Source: Mycobacterium tilburgii | GTDB lineage: Bacteria > Actinomycetota > Actinomycetes > Mycobacteriales > Mycobacteriaceae | DNA length: 54,834 nucleotides | Direction: 5' to 3' | Assembly (NCBI RefSeq): GCF_902168065.1 | Contig: NZ_LR655707.1 | Coordinates: forward strand, 1 to 54,834 | Shown: positions 28,610-38,364 of the stretch, piece by piece | Position numbering within the stretch: position 1 is the first letter of the stretch | How the letters are laid out: the number at the start of each line of letters is the position of its first letter | Notes under the pieces: generated by a model | Seen by the model: only the letters and a program-made list of their open reading frames with translations | What the model was told of the DNA's origin: nothing | Database searches by the model: none | Translations under genes and position numbers: made by a program

Positions 28610-30820
28610 TCAGGCGGTCTTCCGCAGGATTAGCATCGAGCGCCCCGGGACGGTCAACGTCTGCTCCGCGGTCACGACCTGGCCGGCGTCCCCGGCAGGG
28701 CAATTCGTGTCCAGTTCGACGGTCCACTCCTGTGCATAGTCCTCGCGGGGTGTGACGAAATCGACGTCGCGGTTGTGCGCGTTGAAGCACAACAGAAACG
28801 AATCGTCGATCACGCGCTCTCCTCTGGCGTTGGGTGCGGTGATGGCCTCGCCGTTGAGGAACACGGCGACGCATTTGTCGAAGGCCTGGTTCCAGTCGTC
28901 GTGGGTCATCTCCCGGCCCGACGGCGTCAGCCAGGCGATGTCGCGGACTTCGTCGCCGCTGCGGATCGGTTCTCCGTCGAAGAACCTGCGTCGCCGAAAC
29001 ATCGGGTGCTTCCTGCGCAGCTTGGTCGCCCGGCGGGCGAACGTCAGCAGATCGGCGTTCTTGTCCACCAAAGACCAATCCATCCAAGCCAATTCGGAGT
29101 CCTGGCAGTAGGCATTGTTGTTGCCCTGCTGGGTGCGTCCGAGCTCGTCGCCGTGGGCGATCATCGGCGTGCCCTGGCTGACCATCAAGGTGGCCCAGAA
29201 ATTGCGCATCTGCCGGCAGCGCAGGGCGACGATCTCGGGGTCGTCGGTGGGGCCTTCAACTCCGCAGTTCCACGACCTGTTGTGGCTTTCGCCGTCGCGG
29301 TTGTCCTCGCCGTTGGCCTCGTTGTGCTTCTCGTTGTAGGAAACCAGGTCGTTGAGCGTGAACCCGTCGTGCGCGGTGACGAAATTGATGCTGGCGCTCG
29401 GCCGTCGGCTGGTCGCCTCATAGAGGTCCGACGACCCGGTCAGCCGGGACGCGAACTCGCCCAGGGTTGCGGGCTCGCCCCGCCAGTAGTCACGCACAGT
29501 ATCGCGGTACTTCCCGTTCCACTCGGTCCACAAACCCGGGAAATTTCCCACCTGGTAGCCGCCCTCGCCGATGTCCCACGGTTCGGCGATCAATTTGACC
29601 TGGCTGACGATAGGATCCTGTTGCACCAGATCGAAGAAGGCGCTCAACCGGTCCACGTCGTGCAGCTCCCGGGCCAGGGTGGCGGCCAGGTCGAAGCGGA
29701 ATCCGTCGACGTGCATCTCGGTCACCCAGTAGCGCAGCGAGTCCATGATCAGCTGCAGCACGTGCGGATGGCGGGGGTTGAGGCTGTTGCCGGTGCCGGT
29801 GTAGTCCTTGTACAGCCGCAGGTCCTCGTCGACGAGCCGGTAATAGGCGCTGTTGTCGATACCGCGGAAGTTGATGGTCGGGCCCAGGTGGTTGCCTTCG
29901 GCGGTGTGGTTGTAGACCACGTCGAGGATGACCTCGATGCCGGCTTCGTGTAGGCTGCGCACCATCATCTTGAATTCGGCGACCGCGCCGCTGGCCTGCC
30001 GGTTGGATGCGTATTGGTAGTGCGGGGCGAAGAATCCGAATGTGTTGTAGCCCCAGTAATTTCGCAATCCGAGGTCGAGCAGCCGCTGGTCGTGCAAGAA
30101 CTGGTGCACGGGCATCAGTTCCAGCGCCGTGACGTTGAGGGACTTGAGGTGGTCGATGATCGCGGGGTGGGCCAGTGCGGCGTAAGTACCGCGTAGCTCC
30201 TCGGGGATGCCGGGATGGGTCTGGGTCAGGCCTTTCACGTGAGCCTCGTAGATCACCGTCTCGTGATACGGCGTCAGGGGCGCGCGGTCGAACGCCCAGT
30301 CGAAGAACGGGTTGATCACGACGCTGGTCATCGTGTGGCCCAGCGAGTCGATCATCGGGGGAGTGCCGGTGATCGCGGTGTCGCCGTTGGGGTCGATCGC
30401 GCTGAGGTCGTAAGAGAATAGTGCCTGGCCGAAGGTGAAATCGCCGTCGAAGGACTTTCCGTACGGATCAAGCAGGAGCTTGCTCGGGTCGCATCGGTGA
30501 CCGGCCGCCGGATCGAATGGACCGTGCACCCGAAATCCGTAGCGCTGTCCCGGCGTGATGTTGGGCAGGTATGCGTGCCAGACGTAGCCGTCCACCTCGT
30601 CCAGCGGTATCCGCAATTCGTTTCCGTGCTCGTCGATTAGGCACAGATCGACCTTTTCGGCGATCTCGGAGAACAGCGAAAAGTTCGTGCCCGCACCGTC
30701 ATAGGTGGCGCCGAGGGGATAGGCGTCCCCTGGCCAGACGGTGGGCAACGTGGGTTTGGGCTGGGCCGGTGCAGCACCGGAAGCTGCGACCGGATCGGCA
30801 CCGGGGTGGGTTGACGGCAC
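28610..30820 (-). CDS. treX: Glycogen debranching enzyme TreX
   Basis: A 736-residue GH13 isoamylase-type debranching enzyme (M. tuberculosis TreX 721). An N-terminal CBM48-like domain (PLGATYDGAGTNFSLFSEIA) is followed by the GH13 barrel. The barrel has DVVYNHTAEGNHLGPT, DGFRFDLAATLARE with the nucleophile Asp, the acid/base Glu in LIAEPWDIGEGGYQVG, and the third acidic site in FVTAHDGFTLNDLV. The C-terminal beta domain is complete. GTG start at 30820. It hydrolyses alpha-1,6 branches in glycogen, feeding TreY/TreZ. It remains intact although both downstream partners are broken, so it may still serve glycogen breakdown. Confidence 0.94.
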   Translation of the reverse strand: MPSTHPGADPVAASGAAPAQPKPTLPTVWPGDAYPLGATYDGAGTNFSLFSEIAEKVDLCLIDEHGNELRIPLDEVDGYVWHAYLPNITPGQRYGFRVHGPFDPAAGHRCDPSKLLLDPYGKSFDGDFTFGQALFSYDLSAIDPNGDTAITGTPPMIDSLGHTMTSVVINPFFDWAFDRAPLTPYHETVIYEAHVKGLTQTHPGIPEELRGTYAALAHPAIIDHLKSLNVTALELMPVHQFLHDQRLLDLGLRNYWGYNTFGFFAPHYQYASNRQASGAVAEFKMMVRSLHEAGIEVILDVVYNHTAEGNHLGPTINFRGIDNSAYYRLVDEDLRLYKDYTGTGNSLNPRHPHVLQLIMDSLRYWVTEMHVDGFRFDLAATLARELHDVDRLSAFFDLVQQDPIVSQVKLIAEPWDIGEGGYQVGNFPGLWTEWNGKYRDTVRDYWRGEPATLGEFASRLTGSSDLYEATSRRPSASINFVTAHDGFTLNDLVSYNEKHNEANGEDNRDGESHNRSWNCGVEGPTDDPEIVALRCRQMRNFWATLMVSQGTPMIAHGDELGRTQQGNNNAYCQDSELAWMDWSLVDKNADLLTFARRATKLRRKHPMFRRRRFFDGEPIRSGDEVRDIAWLTPSGREMTHDDWNQAFDKCVAVFLNGEAITAPNARGERVIDDSFLLCFNAHNRDVDFVTPREDYAQEWTVELDTNCPAGDAGQVVTAEQTLTVPGRSMLILRKTA

Positions 30821-30855
30821 AATTCGACCTTAGCCGCGGACTGTTCCTGTCTGAG

Positions 30856-33030
30856 CTACCACCAGCCGGTGGCGGCCGCGATCTGACGACCGAGCTCGTG
30901 CGCCATCGTCCGCATGTAGGTGGGAGTCAGGTGATGAGCACCGTGGTAGATCAGCACATTTCCTTCGACCGGTCGACAAATGTCGGTGCGGCAGATGGCA
31001 TTTGACATGTCGAGCACCTTCAGAAGCGGGAATTGCTCGACGAAATCCAGGGTTTGGTTGCGGTCGGATAGCAACTCGGACCGTTTGATTGAGCACGAGT
31101 TAGGGGTGCTGCCTTTTTTGGCCAGGCAGTCGGCAGGATCGAACGGTTGGCCGTTCTTGACCAGCCACGGTGTATCGCGCATGCCGAGAATCGGAATGTT
31201 GTTGTCGGACAACGTTTGCCAGATGCCGATGTACGTCGCCGGCATCACGTCACCGCTCTTGATGTTCCAGGGGCGAGTGGTGGTCGTGAAGACGTAGTCG
31301 GGGCGGTCGGCGACCAGCTTGTCCATCGCGTGTTGCACCCACTCGCGGCATTGCGGGTACGGGGCGTTGTTGCCCATGATCAGCGGCACCTGCTCGGTGG
31401 ACAGCGGGCAGCCCATTTTGAGATATGTCACAACTTTGAAGTGATGGGCGTGTCCGAGCAGATCCAGCGCCGGCAGCCAGTGCTCGGCGTGTGAGCCGCC
31501 GGCCAGCGCGACGGTCCGGGACGCGGCCGGGTCGCCGTAAACGCAGTTGACCACCGCGGGGTTGACGAAATCACTGATGCAGCCGTTCGGCGTGGAGGCC
31601 GGCAGATCGTCCTTGACCTCCAGCACGCTGGGTCGCATCGGCAGTTTGGGCACCCGCACGTGTTCGGTGAGGGCGCGGGCGCCGGGGTAGTCCTGCGGGT
31701 TGAGCACGTTGAGTTCCTTGCCCGCCGACCGCAACACGGTGACGTGCTGGCGCCAGGTGAACGAGGTGGCGGTCAGCGTGATGCCCAGCAGCACGACCAA
31801 CGAGCCCAGTGCCATCGTCGGCCGGCGCCATCCCGCCCACCACGGTCTCGACGCCGCTGCCGTTGCACGTCTGGATCCCTGCGGTGAGCGGTAACGCAGC
31901 GGATCCTCGACCAGGCGGGTGGTCAGGTAGGCCAGCACCCCGGAGATCAGCAGCACCGCCGCGCCTTCGACGAAGTTGGCGTGCTTGTGGCCGCTGTAGG
32001 AGAGCCAGAAAATCAGCAGCGGCCAATGCCACAGGTACAGCGAGTAGGCGATCGCGCCCAGCTCGACCAGCGGTCGGGTGGCCAGTAACCGATTCGGCAG
32101 CGGCATCCGGCTGCCGCTGCGACCGTCCTGCAGGTTCGCCCCGGCCAGGATCATCAGCATCGTGGCCCCGACCGGTACCAGGGTCCACGGTCCGGGGAAT
32201 TCGTCGACGCCGTCGATCAACGCCCCGCAGGACACGATCGCAGCTAGCGCGATAGTGGCGGCGGCGGTGCGCAGCCACAACGGCCACCGGATGTAGGTGA
32301 CGACCGCGCCGATCAGCGCGCCCAGCAGCAACTCCCAGCCGCGCGCGAAACTGTTGTAGTAGGCGGTCGACTGGTCGTCGGCGTGCGCGAAGATCGCGTA
32401 GCCGAATGACGCCACCGTCAGCACGCTCAGCAGCACCAGGAACAGCGTGCGTAGGTGGGTTTTGAGCAGCCGCCGGAACGCCACGGTGCAGCCGAAGACG
32501 AGCAGCAAGAAGGCTACGTAGAACTGCCCCTGCACCGACATCGACCAGATGTGCTGCAACGGGCTGACGGCCTCGCCCGCACGCAGGTAGTCCGATGCGA
32601 TGTTGGCCAGCTCCCAGTTCTGGTAGTAGCCGAGACTGGCTAGGCTCTGGTCGGCGAACGTCTCCCAGCGTGTCTGCGGTTGCACCAGGATGGTGAGCAC
32701 CGCGCAGCCCGCCAGCACGACGACAAGAGCCGGAACCAGTCGGCGGATCAGCCGGGTGATCTCCGCGACGGGGGACAACGACACCGCCGGGTTGGGCGCG
32801 GCGCGCAGGATCTTGCCGCCGAAGAAGAAACCAGACAAAGCCAGGAACACGTCCACGCCGCCGGAGACCCGGCCGAACCAGATGTGGAACGTCGCGACCA
32901 GAGCGATCGCGATGCCGCGCAGGCCGTCCAGGTCGTAGCGGTAGAACCGCTGAGATTCGTTGGCCGGCGCGCCGCCGGCAGCCGACTTCGCGGCTGCGGC
33001 GGATACCGGGAACGGTGACGAGATCTGCAT
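30856..33030 (-). CDS. Acyltransferase-3 / SGNH membrane protein (OafA-like, Rv1565c type)
   Basis: A protein of ~724 residues from ATG 33030 (MQISSPFPVS). An ATG 30 bp upstream is possible. Residues ~40-400 form about ten membrane spans of the acyltransferase-3 family (YRYDLDGLRGIAIALVATFH with the conserved His, then SGFFFGGKI, SMSVQGQFYVAFL, YSLYLWHWPLLIF). The C-terminal ~290 residues are an extracytoplasmic SGNH hydrolase-like domain with GGSHAEHWLPALDLLG as block I and YHGAHHLTPTYMR with the terminal His. Such proteins O-acetylate or succinylate cell-surface glycans or lipids. The target is unknown. In block I the usual GDSH reads GGSH. The gene sits between treX and ripD as in M. tuberculosis. 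Confidence 0.85.
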   Translation of the reverse strand: MQISSPFPVSAAAAKSAAGGAPANESQRFYRYDLDGLRGIAIALVATFHIWFGRVSGGVDVFLALSGFFFGGKILRAAPNPAVSLSPVAEITRLIRRLVPALVVVLAGCAVLTILVQPQTRWETFADQSLASLGYYQNWELANIASDYLRAGEAVSPLQHIWSMSVQGQFYVAFLLLVFGCTVAFRRLLKTHLRTLFLVLLSVLTVASFGYAIFAHADDQSTAYYNSFARGWELLLGALIGAVVTYIRWPLWLRTAAATIALAAIVSCGALIDGVDEFPGPWTLVPVGATMLMILAGANLQDGRSGSRMPLPNRLLATRPLVELGAIAYSLYLWHWPLLIFWLSYSGHKHANFVEGAAVLLISGVLAYLTTRLVEDPLRYRSPQGSRRATAAASRPWWAGWRRPTMALGSLVVLLGITLTATSFTWRQHVTVLRSAGKELNVLNPQDYPGARALTEHVRVPKLPMRPSVLEVKDDLPASTPNGCISDFVNPAVVNCVYGDPAASRTVALAGGSHAEHWLPALDLLGHAHHFKVVTYLKMGCPLSTEQVPLIMGNNAPYPQCREWVQHAMDKLVADRPDYVFTTTTRPWNIKSGDVMPATYIGIWQTLSDNNIPILGMRDTPWLVKNGQPFDPADCLAKKGSTPNSCSIKRSELLSDRNQTLDFVEQFPLLKVLDMSNAICRTDICRPVEGNVLIYHGAHHLTPTYMRTMAHELGRQIAAATGWW

Positions 33031-33132
33031 GGTCACCGTTAATTTACCGAAAACCGCCACCTGCGCCTGACCCCGCGCCTGTCGGCGAGGCGGTCCAGCG
33101 GAGCAAGTGGCGGTTTGCGGAGGGCTACGAAG

Positions 33133-33774
33133 CTATGGCGTGGTGCCCGTTGGCGTCGGCTGGAGCAGCGCCTGTAGGTTCGGTAGCTGCGGCAGCTGCG
33201 CCGGCTGCTGTAGGGGCGCCGACTGTAGCGGAGCCTGCTGGCCGGGTGTCTGCTGGACCGGAGCTTGCTGCAGCGGCACCCCGAGAACCCGGACCAGGTA
33301 CGGCGTCATCCCGTTGGTCCGCACCGGCGACACCTGCACCACGTCACCCACCTCGAGCATCTGGTTGTTGCCCAGGTACATCGCGACGCTCTGGGTGCCT
33401 TCGGGACCGTAGAAGATCATGTCGCCCTTCTGGGCCTGCTGCGGCAGGACCTTCTGCCCGACGCGGTAGATCGCGCCGGACGACCGGGGCAGCTTGATGC
33501 CGGCGCCGGCGTAGGCGTACTGCATCAGACCCGAGGCGTCGAAGCCGACAGTGTTGATGCCGGTGCCGGTGCCGCGGGTGGGGCCGTTGATCCCGCCGCC
33601 CGCCCACGAGAACGGCACGCCGCGCTGCGACATGCCGCGCGCGATCACCACGTCGGTGATCTGCTGGTAGTCCGTCGCCCGGATTCCCGGGTCGGCGGCG
33701 GCGACCACCTGGGCGAAGGCCATCGGCGCCGCCAAAATAGCGAGGCCGACTGCAAACGAATAGATGCGCTTCAT
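33133..33774 (-). CDS. ripD: NlpC/P60-fold peptidoglycan-binding protein RipD (non-catalytic)
   Basis: A 213-residue secreted protein. Residues 1-26 are a clear Sec signal peptide (MKRIYSFAVGLAILAAPMAF) with cleavage near VVAAA. The NlpC/P60 domain reads RGVPFSWAGGGINGPTRGTG, then GFDASGLMQYAYAGAGIKLP, where catalytic proteins have Cys in FDCSG. The Ala replaces the nucleophile, as known for M. tuberculosis RipD, which binds peptidoglycan but does not cut it. The C-terminal ~45 residues are Gln/Pro-rich low-complexity sequence (QQAPVQQTPGQQAPLQ), a known RipD feature. It therefore probably acts as a cell-wall binding or scaffolding factor. The gene is intact. Confidence 0.9.
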   Translation of the reverse strand: MKRIYSFAVGLAILAAPMAFAQVVAAADPGIRATDYQQITDVVIARGMSQRGVPFSWAGGGINGPTRGTGTGINTVGFDASGLMQYAYAGAGIKLPRSSGAIYRVGQKVLPQQAQKGDMIFYGPEGTQSVAMYLGNNQMLEVGDVVQVSPVRTNGMTPYLVRVLGVPLQQAPVQQTPGQQAPLQSAPLQQPAQLPQLPNLQALLQPTPTGTTP

Positions 33775-34108
33775 GGATAGTTCCCACCCTTCCTGAACTC
33801 TGTCGGGTTAAGGCCTCGGCACATGAGGTCGCGTTGGCCGCCGTGCGATGACTCGCGACGACCTGGAGGTCGAACGCCGCCTCCTTGCGAAGACGTGAAT
33901 CAGTCGGTTAACCCGGTGAATCACACCAGATCACTACAGACACTTTTACAACAGATAGGGTGGGCCCAAAAATGGCTGCTGAGCTCTGCGAAAGATTATT
34001 TGTCGGACTGTGATCGGACGGTGACCGCCGAGCCCAAATCTTTATCCGTAGTTATGATTTTAATTTTACACCGAGACTCGATGGCGACGGCCGGACGACC
34101 GGTTGTGA
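33775..34108 (-). other. Gene-free AT-enriched leader region upstream of ripD
   Basis: No coding frame is evident. The half nearer ripD (33775-33930) is GC-rich with several inverted complementary stretches and would be transcribed as a ~150-nt leader. The distal half (33930-34090) is markedly AT-rich for this genome (runs such as TTATGATTTTAATTTT). I looked for a c-di-AMP (ydaO) riboswitch, which precedes some actinobacterial NlpC/P60 and rpf genes. On the minus strand GCCTTAACCCGACAG resembles only the 3' conserved part of that motif, so it is not called. Confidence 0.4.
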
Positions 34109-34603
34109 TCAGTGCCAGTAACGCGAACTGAAGATCGTGAGCGAGTCGCCGATCGCGGAACTCACCATGATGATCGCCAGCGACAACACCGGCCAGAAGG
34201 ACATGTACCAGCCCTTCAACAGCGAAACGAACGGCCCGATGCCGGCAGCGGCGATCGCCGCGCCGATGCCACCCCACACCACCGGGTAGATGTACACGTC
34301 GATCTGGAAGGGCACCATCCCGCAGGTATCGTCCGAGCACACTTCGCTGAGGAAGCCGTACAGCCGATGCGGCCACGTCGTCGCCGTGGCCAGGACAATC
34401 AGCAACACCACCAGGGTGACCGTCCCGATCAGGTCCCAGGGCGCGACGCGAACAATCACGACGTGCGTCTTCTCGGCGTCAGAGTCGTTGCGGCCGTACG
34501 GCATTGGCTGAAAATCGACCGCGCCGTCCGGCTGTTCGGGTGCGGGCCGGGGGCCGGGCCGGTCACCGCCGTGCGGGTCTTCGAACGGGTAGGGCAATGC
34601 CAT
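34109..34603 (-). CDS. Conserved mycobacterial membrane protein (Rv1567c position)
   Basis: A 164-residue protein. The first ~50 residues are Pro/Gly/Asp-rich and cytosolic. Three or four hydrophobic segments follow (LIGTVTLVVLLIVLATATTW, VYIYPVVWGGIGAAIAAAGI, FWPVLSLAIIMVSSAI), with a short Cys-containing loop (CSDDTCGMVPF) between the first two that could form a disulfide outside the membrane. No enzymatic motif is seen and the function is unknown. It lies between ripD and bioA as in M. tuberculosis, divergent from bioA with 62 bp between the starts. Confidence 0.7.
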   Translation of the reverse strand: MALPYPFEDPHGGDRPGPRPAPEQPDGAVDFQPMPYGRNDSDAEKTHVVIVRVAPWDLIGTVTLVVLLIVLATATTWPHRLYGFLSEVCSDDTCGMVPFQIDVYIYPVVWGGIGAAIAAAGIGPFVSLLKGWYMSFWPVLSLAIIMVSSAIGDSLTIFSSRYWH

Positions 34604-34665
34604 GCCGATAGATGCTCCCCGATGGCCGGGTTTTGTGCGAGCCGGCTGCTTTACGCTCGGTCTCT

Positions 34666-35970
34666 ATGCCTGCGGCAAGATCGGGGTTGACACCGGAGCA
34701 AATCAGTGCGATCGACGCCGCACATGTGTGGCATCCTTACAGCACCATCGGCGGTGAAACCGTCGCCCCAGTGGTCGCCGTCGGCGCCCGCGGTCCGTGG
34801 TTGACGCTGGTTAGGGACGGCGCCCGGATCGAGGTGCTGGACGCGATGAGCTCATGGTGGACCGCGATCCACGGGCACGGGCATCCGGTGCTGGACGCGG
34901 CGCTAACCGGCCAGCTGAACACCATGAACCACGTCATGTTCGGCGGCCTGACCCACGAGCCGGCGGCCCGGCTGGCGCAACTGCTGGTGGACATCACCCC
35001 GGCCGGCCTGCAGACGGTGTTTTTCAGCGACTCGGGCTCGGTGTCCGTCGAGGTCGCGGTCAAGATGGCGCTGCAGTACTGGCGCAGCCGGCAGCGGCCG
35101 GGTAAGCACCGGCTGATGACCTGGCGGGGCGGCTACCACGGCGACACCTTCACCCCGATGAGCGTCTGCGACCCCGACGGCGGCATGCACTCGCTGTGGA
35201 CCGACGTCCTGGCGCGGCAGGTGTTCGCGCCGCAGGTGCCCTGCGCCTACGACGCGGCCTATAGCGCGGCGTTCGAGGAGCAGCTCGCCCGGCACGCGGG
35301 CGAGCTGGCGGCCGTGATCGTCGAACCCGTCGTGCAGGGAGCCGGCGGAATGCGATTTCATGATCTGCGCTACCTGGCCGACCTGCGCGACATCTGCGAT
35401 CGGCACGAGGTGCTGTTGATCTTTGACGAGATCGCCACCGGGTTCGGCCGCACCGGGCAGCTGTTCGCCGCCGACCACGTCGGCGTCAGCCCCGATATCA
35501 TGTGCGTCGGCAAGGCGCTGACCGGCGGTTACCTCAGCCTGGCCGGGACGTTGTGCACGACCGAGATTGCGCACACCATCAGCACCGGGGAGGCCGCCGC
35601 GCTGATACACGGCCCCACCTTCATGGCCAATCCGCTGGCCTGTGCGGTGTCGGTGGCCAGCGTCGAGCTGTTGCTGGCTCAGGACTGGCGATCGCGGATC
35701 GCCGACATCTCCGCCGGGCTCGCGTCCGGACTGGAGCCCGCGCGCGCCCTGCCCGGTGTCGCCGACGTGCGGGTGTGCGGCGCCATCGGCGTCATCGAAT
35801 GCGCCCAACCCGTCGACCTGACCGTGGCCACCCCGGCGGCGCTCGACCACGGCATCTGGCTGCGCCCGTTCCGCAACCTGGTCTACGCGATGCCGCCCTA
35901 CATTTGTGGGCCCGACGAGATTGCGCAGATCACCTCGGCAATGGTCGAGGTCGCCCGCCTCGTGGGTTGA
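34666..35970 (+). CDS. bioA: Adenosylmethionine-8-amino-7-oxononanoate aminotransferase
   Basis: A 434-residue class III PLP aminotransferase that uses SAM to make 7,8-diaminopelargonic acid from KAPA in biotin synthesis. The PLP lysine is Lys283 ([10 protein letters not shown]), the same number as in M. tuberculosis BioA. The substrate-pocket Trp pair is in SSWWTAIHG, and [13 protein letters not shown] carries the cofactor-binding Asp. ATG 34666 ([20 protein letters not shown]) gives the expected length. It heads the bioA-bioF-bioD-(2H phosphoesterase) cluster; a 62-bp gap precedes bioF. Confidence 0.96.
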   Translation: MPAARSGLTPEQISAIDAAHVWHPYSTIGGETVAPVVAVGARGPWLTLVRDGARIEVLDAMSSWWTAIHGHGHPVLDAALTGQLNTMNHVMFGGLTHEPAARLAQLLVDITPAGLQTVFFSDSGSVSVEVAVKMALQYWRSRQRPGKHRLMTWRGGYHGDTFTPMSVCDPDGGMHSLWTDVLARQVFAPQVPCAYDAAYSAAFEEQLARHAGELAAVIVEPVVQGAGGMRFHDLRYLADLRDICDRHEVLLIFDEIATGFGRTGQLFAADHVGVSPDIMCVGKALTGGYLSLAGTLCTTEIAHTISTGEAAALIHGPTFMANPLACAVSVASVELLLAQDWRSRIADISAGLASGLEPARALPGVADVRVCGAIGVIECAQPVDLTVATPAALDHGIWLRPFRNLVYAMPPYICGPDEIAQITSAMVEVARLVG

Positions 35971-36032
35971 TGGTGGTGACCTGCTGCGCCCGGCGTCGCC
36001 GCGCTGGCGATCACCCACTAGGCTGAACGCCG

Positions 36033-37181
36033 ATGAAGGCACCGATCGGGGTTTCCCCGCTCGCCTGGCTGGACGAGGTGGAACAGCAGCGCCGGCAGGC
36101 CGGACTGCGCCGCTCGTTGCGGCCACGCCCGGCGGTGGCCACCAAGCTGGACCTGGCCTCCAACGACTACCTCGGTCTGTCCCAGCACCCCGATGTGATC
36201 GACGGCGGTGTGGTGGCCCTGCGGATCTGGGGCGCCGGGGCCACCGGCTCGCGGCTGGTCACCGGCGACACCGAGCTGCACCAGCAGTTCGAGACCGAGC
36301 TCGCCGAGTACGTCGGCGCCGCGGCCGGTCTGCTGTTCTCATCGGGCTACACCGCCAACCTCGGCGCCGTCGTCGGCCTGTCGGGCCAGGGCTCGCTGCT
36401 GGTTTCCGACGCACATTCGCACGCATCGCTGGTCGACGCGTGCCGGCTGTCGCGGGCGCGGGTGGTGGTGACACCGCACCGCGACGTGGACGCCGTTGCC
36501 GCGGCGCTGGTCGCGCGCGACGAGGAACGGGCGGTCGTCATCACCGATTCGGTGTTCAGCGCCGACGGGGCCCTGGCCCCGCTGCACGCGCTGCACGACG
36601 TCTGCCGCCGTCACCGGGCGCTGCTGATCGTCGACGAGGCCCACGGCCTGGGTGTGCGCGGTGGCGGCCGCGGCCTGCTGCACGAACTCGGACTCGCCGG
36701 TGTCCCCGACGTGGTGGTGACGACGACGCTTTCTAAGGCGCTCGGCAGCCAGGGCGGCGTGGTTTTAGGCCCCGCCGAGGTGCGCGCCCACCTGATCGAC
36801 GCGGCCCGCCCGTTCATTTTCGACACCGGCCTGGCCCCGGCCGCGGTCGGTTCCGCGCTGGCCGCGCTTCACGTGCTGGGGGCCGAGCCGTGGCGCCCCC
36901 AGGCGGTGCTACGGCACGCAGCGGAACTGGCCCGCATCTGCGAGGTGCCGGAGATCCCGCAGTCCGCGGTGGTTTCGGTGATTCTCGGCGACCCCGAGGT
37001 GGCGGTGGCCGCCGCGACGGCCTGCCTGGACACGGGGGTGCGGGTGGGCTGCTTCCGGCCACCGACCGTGCCTGCCGGCACCTCACGGCTGCGGCTGTCC
37101 GCCCGCGCCTCGCTGGATGCCGCCGAGCTGGAGGTGGCGCGCCGGGTGCTGACCGACGTGCTGGGCGTGGCTCGCCGTTGA
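36033..37181 (+). CDS. bioF: 8-amino-7-oxononanoate synthase
   Basis: A 382-residue alpha-oxoamine synthase that condenses pimeloyl thioester with L-alanine to KAPA. The PLP lysine is Lys235 in [13 protein letters not shown]. Other family blocks are [27 protein letters not shown] and [12 protein letters not shown]. It corresponds to BioF1 (Rv1569). The stop overlaps the TTG start of bioD by four bases, so they are coupled. The gene is intact. Confidence 0.95.
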   Translation: MKAPIGVSPLAWLDEVEQQRRQAGLRRSLRPRPAVATKLDLASNDYLGLSQHPDVIDGGVVALRIWGAGATGSRLVTGDTELHQQFETELAEYVGAAAGLLFSSGYTANLGAVVGLSGQGSLLVSDAHSHASLVDACRLSRARVVVTPHRDVDAVAAALVARDEERAVVITDSVFSADGALAPLHALHDVCRRHRALLIVDEAHGLGVRGGGRGLLHELGLAGVPDVVVTTTLSKALGSQGGVVLGPAEVRAHLIDAARPFIFDTGLAPAAVGSALAALHVLGAEPWRPQAVLRHAAELARICEVPEIPQSAVVSVILGDPEVAVAAATACLDTGVRVGCFRPPTVPAGTSRLRLSARASLDAAELEVARRVLTDVLGVARR

Positions 37182-37858
37182 CCGTGTTGGCGGTCACCGG
37201 AACCGGCACGGGAGTGGGGAAGACGGTCGCCGTGGCCGCGCTTGCCTGTCTTGCCCGGCTAGCCGGGATCGACGTGGTGGTGTGCAAGCCCGTGCAGACC
37301 GGCACCGACTGCGGTGACGACGACCTCGCCGAGGTCACCCGGCTGTCCGGCGTGACGCGGACGGCCGGCCTGGCCCGCTACCCGCAGCCGCTGGCGCCCG
37401 TCGCCGCGGCAGAACAGGCCGGTGCGGCGCTGCCCACCCGCGACGATGTGGTGCGCCTCATCCGCGACCTGGACCTGCCCGGCCGGCTGATCGTGGTCGA
37501 GGGCGCCGGCGGGCTGTTGGTCGAACTCGGCGCGGCCGGAGTCACCCTGCGCGATCTTGCCGTCGACCTCGGGGCCGCCGTGCTGGTCACCGTCACCGCC
37601 GAGCTGGGCACCCTCAACCACACCGCGCTTACCCTGGAATCGATTGCCGGACAACATATCCCGTGCGCAGGGTTGGTGATCGGCAGTTGGCCGCGGCAGC
37701 CCAGCGCGGCGGCGGTGTCGAACCGGTCGGCGCTGGACCGGCTAGCGCCGGTGCGGGCCGCGCTGCCCGCCGGGGCCGGCTCGATGACCGCCGACGAGTT
37801 CGCGGCAATGAGCACCGCGGCGTTCGACCGCGACTGGGTGACCGCGCTGGCCGGCTGA
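37178..37858 (+). CDS. bioD: Dethiobiotin synthetase
   Basis: A 226-residue ATP-dependent carboxylase closing the ureido ring of dethiobiotin; the length is identical to M. tuberculosis BioD. The P-loop is GTGTGVGKT (residues 8-16), with VCKPVQTG (substrate Lys) and [11 protein letters not shown] (Mg2+/Glu) following. The start is taken as TTG 37178 ([14 protein letters not shown]), because homologues begin four residues before the P-loop strand and no ATG exists nearby. It overlaps bioF upstream, and its stop overlaps the next ATG (TGATG). Confidence 0.94.
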   Translation: MTVLAVTGTGTGVGKTVAVAALACLARLAGIDVVVCKPVQTGTDCGDDDLAEVTRLSGVTRTAGLARYPQPLAPVAAAEQAGAALPTRDDVVRLIRDLDLPGRLIVVEGAGGLLVELGAAGVTLRDLAVDLGAAVLVTVTAELGTLNHTALTLESIAGQHIPCAGLVIGSWPRQPSAAAVSNRSALDRLAPVRAALPAGAGSMTADEFAAMSTAAFDRDWVTALAG

Positions 37859-38364
37859 TGGTGCACTCGATCGAGCTGGTCTTCGACCGCGACACCGAGG
37901 CCGCGGTCCGGCGGATCGGGGAGGAGCTTGCCAGCGCCGGGATTCCCAGCCAGGCCCCGGCCAGTCGCCCGCACGTCACGCTGGCTGTCGCCGAGAGCAT
38001 CGCCGCCGACGTCGACGAGCTGCTGTGCCCGCTGAGCGCTCGAATGCCGCTCGGCGCGCTGATCGGGGCGCCGCTACTGTTCGGCCGCTCCAGTGCCGTG
38101 TTTGCCCGGCTGGTGGTACCCAGCACCGAGCTGTTGGCACTGCACGCCGAGGTGCACCGGCGGTGCGGTCCGTATCTGCTGCCCGCCCCGATGCCCAACA
38201 GCCTGCCGGGGCAGTGGACCGGCCACGTCACGCTGGTGCGCCGCGTGGGTGGCGCTCAGCTGGCACGGGCGCTGCGCATCGCCGGCAGGCCGGCGCAACT
38301 GCAGGGCAGTTTCGCCGGCCTGCGCCGCTGGGACGGCAATAAGCGCGTCGAGCATCTGCTCTAG
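37858..38364 (+). CDS. 2H phosphoesterase / 2'-5' RNA ligase-like protein
   Basis: A 168-residue protein with two HxTx motifs (RPHVTLAV near residue 42 and TGHVTLVRR near 122), diagnostic of the 2H phosphoesterase superfamily (LigT-like). The substrate is unknown; members act on 2',3'-cyclic nucleotides or RNA ends. ATG 37858 overlaps the bioD stop, so it is the last gene of the biotin cluster (Rv1571 in M. tuberculosis), with no obvious biochemical link to biotin. Its stop overlaps the stop of the convergent membrane-protein remnant. Confidence 0.8.
   Translation: MVHSIELVFDRDTEAAVRRIGEELASAGIPSQAPASRPHVTLAVAESIAADVDELLCPLSARMPLGALIGAPLLFGRSSAVFARLVVPSTELLALHAEVHRRCGPYLLPAPMPNSLPGQWTGHVTLVRRVGGAQLARALRIAGRPAQLQGSFAGLRRWDGNKRVEHLL

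Noticed and set aside
28775..29953. 392-codon open frame on the plus strand
   Set aside because: Antisense to treX, whose GH13 motifs are complete on the other strand.
33775..33960. c-di-AMP (ydaO) riboswitch upstream of ripD
   Set aside because: Only a short 3' similarity is visible, and the conserved GGGGUGAAU-type elements are not found. Listed only as an unassigned leader.
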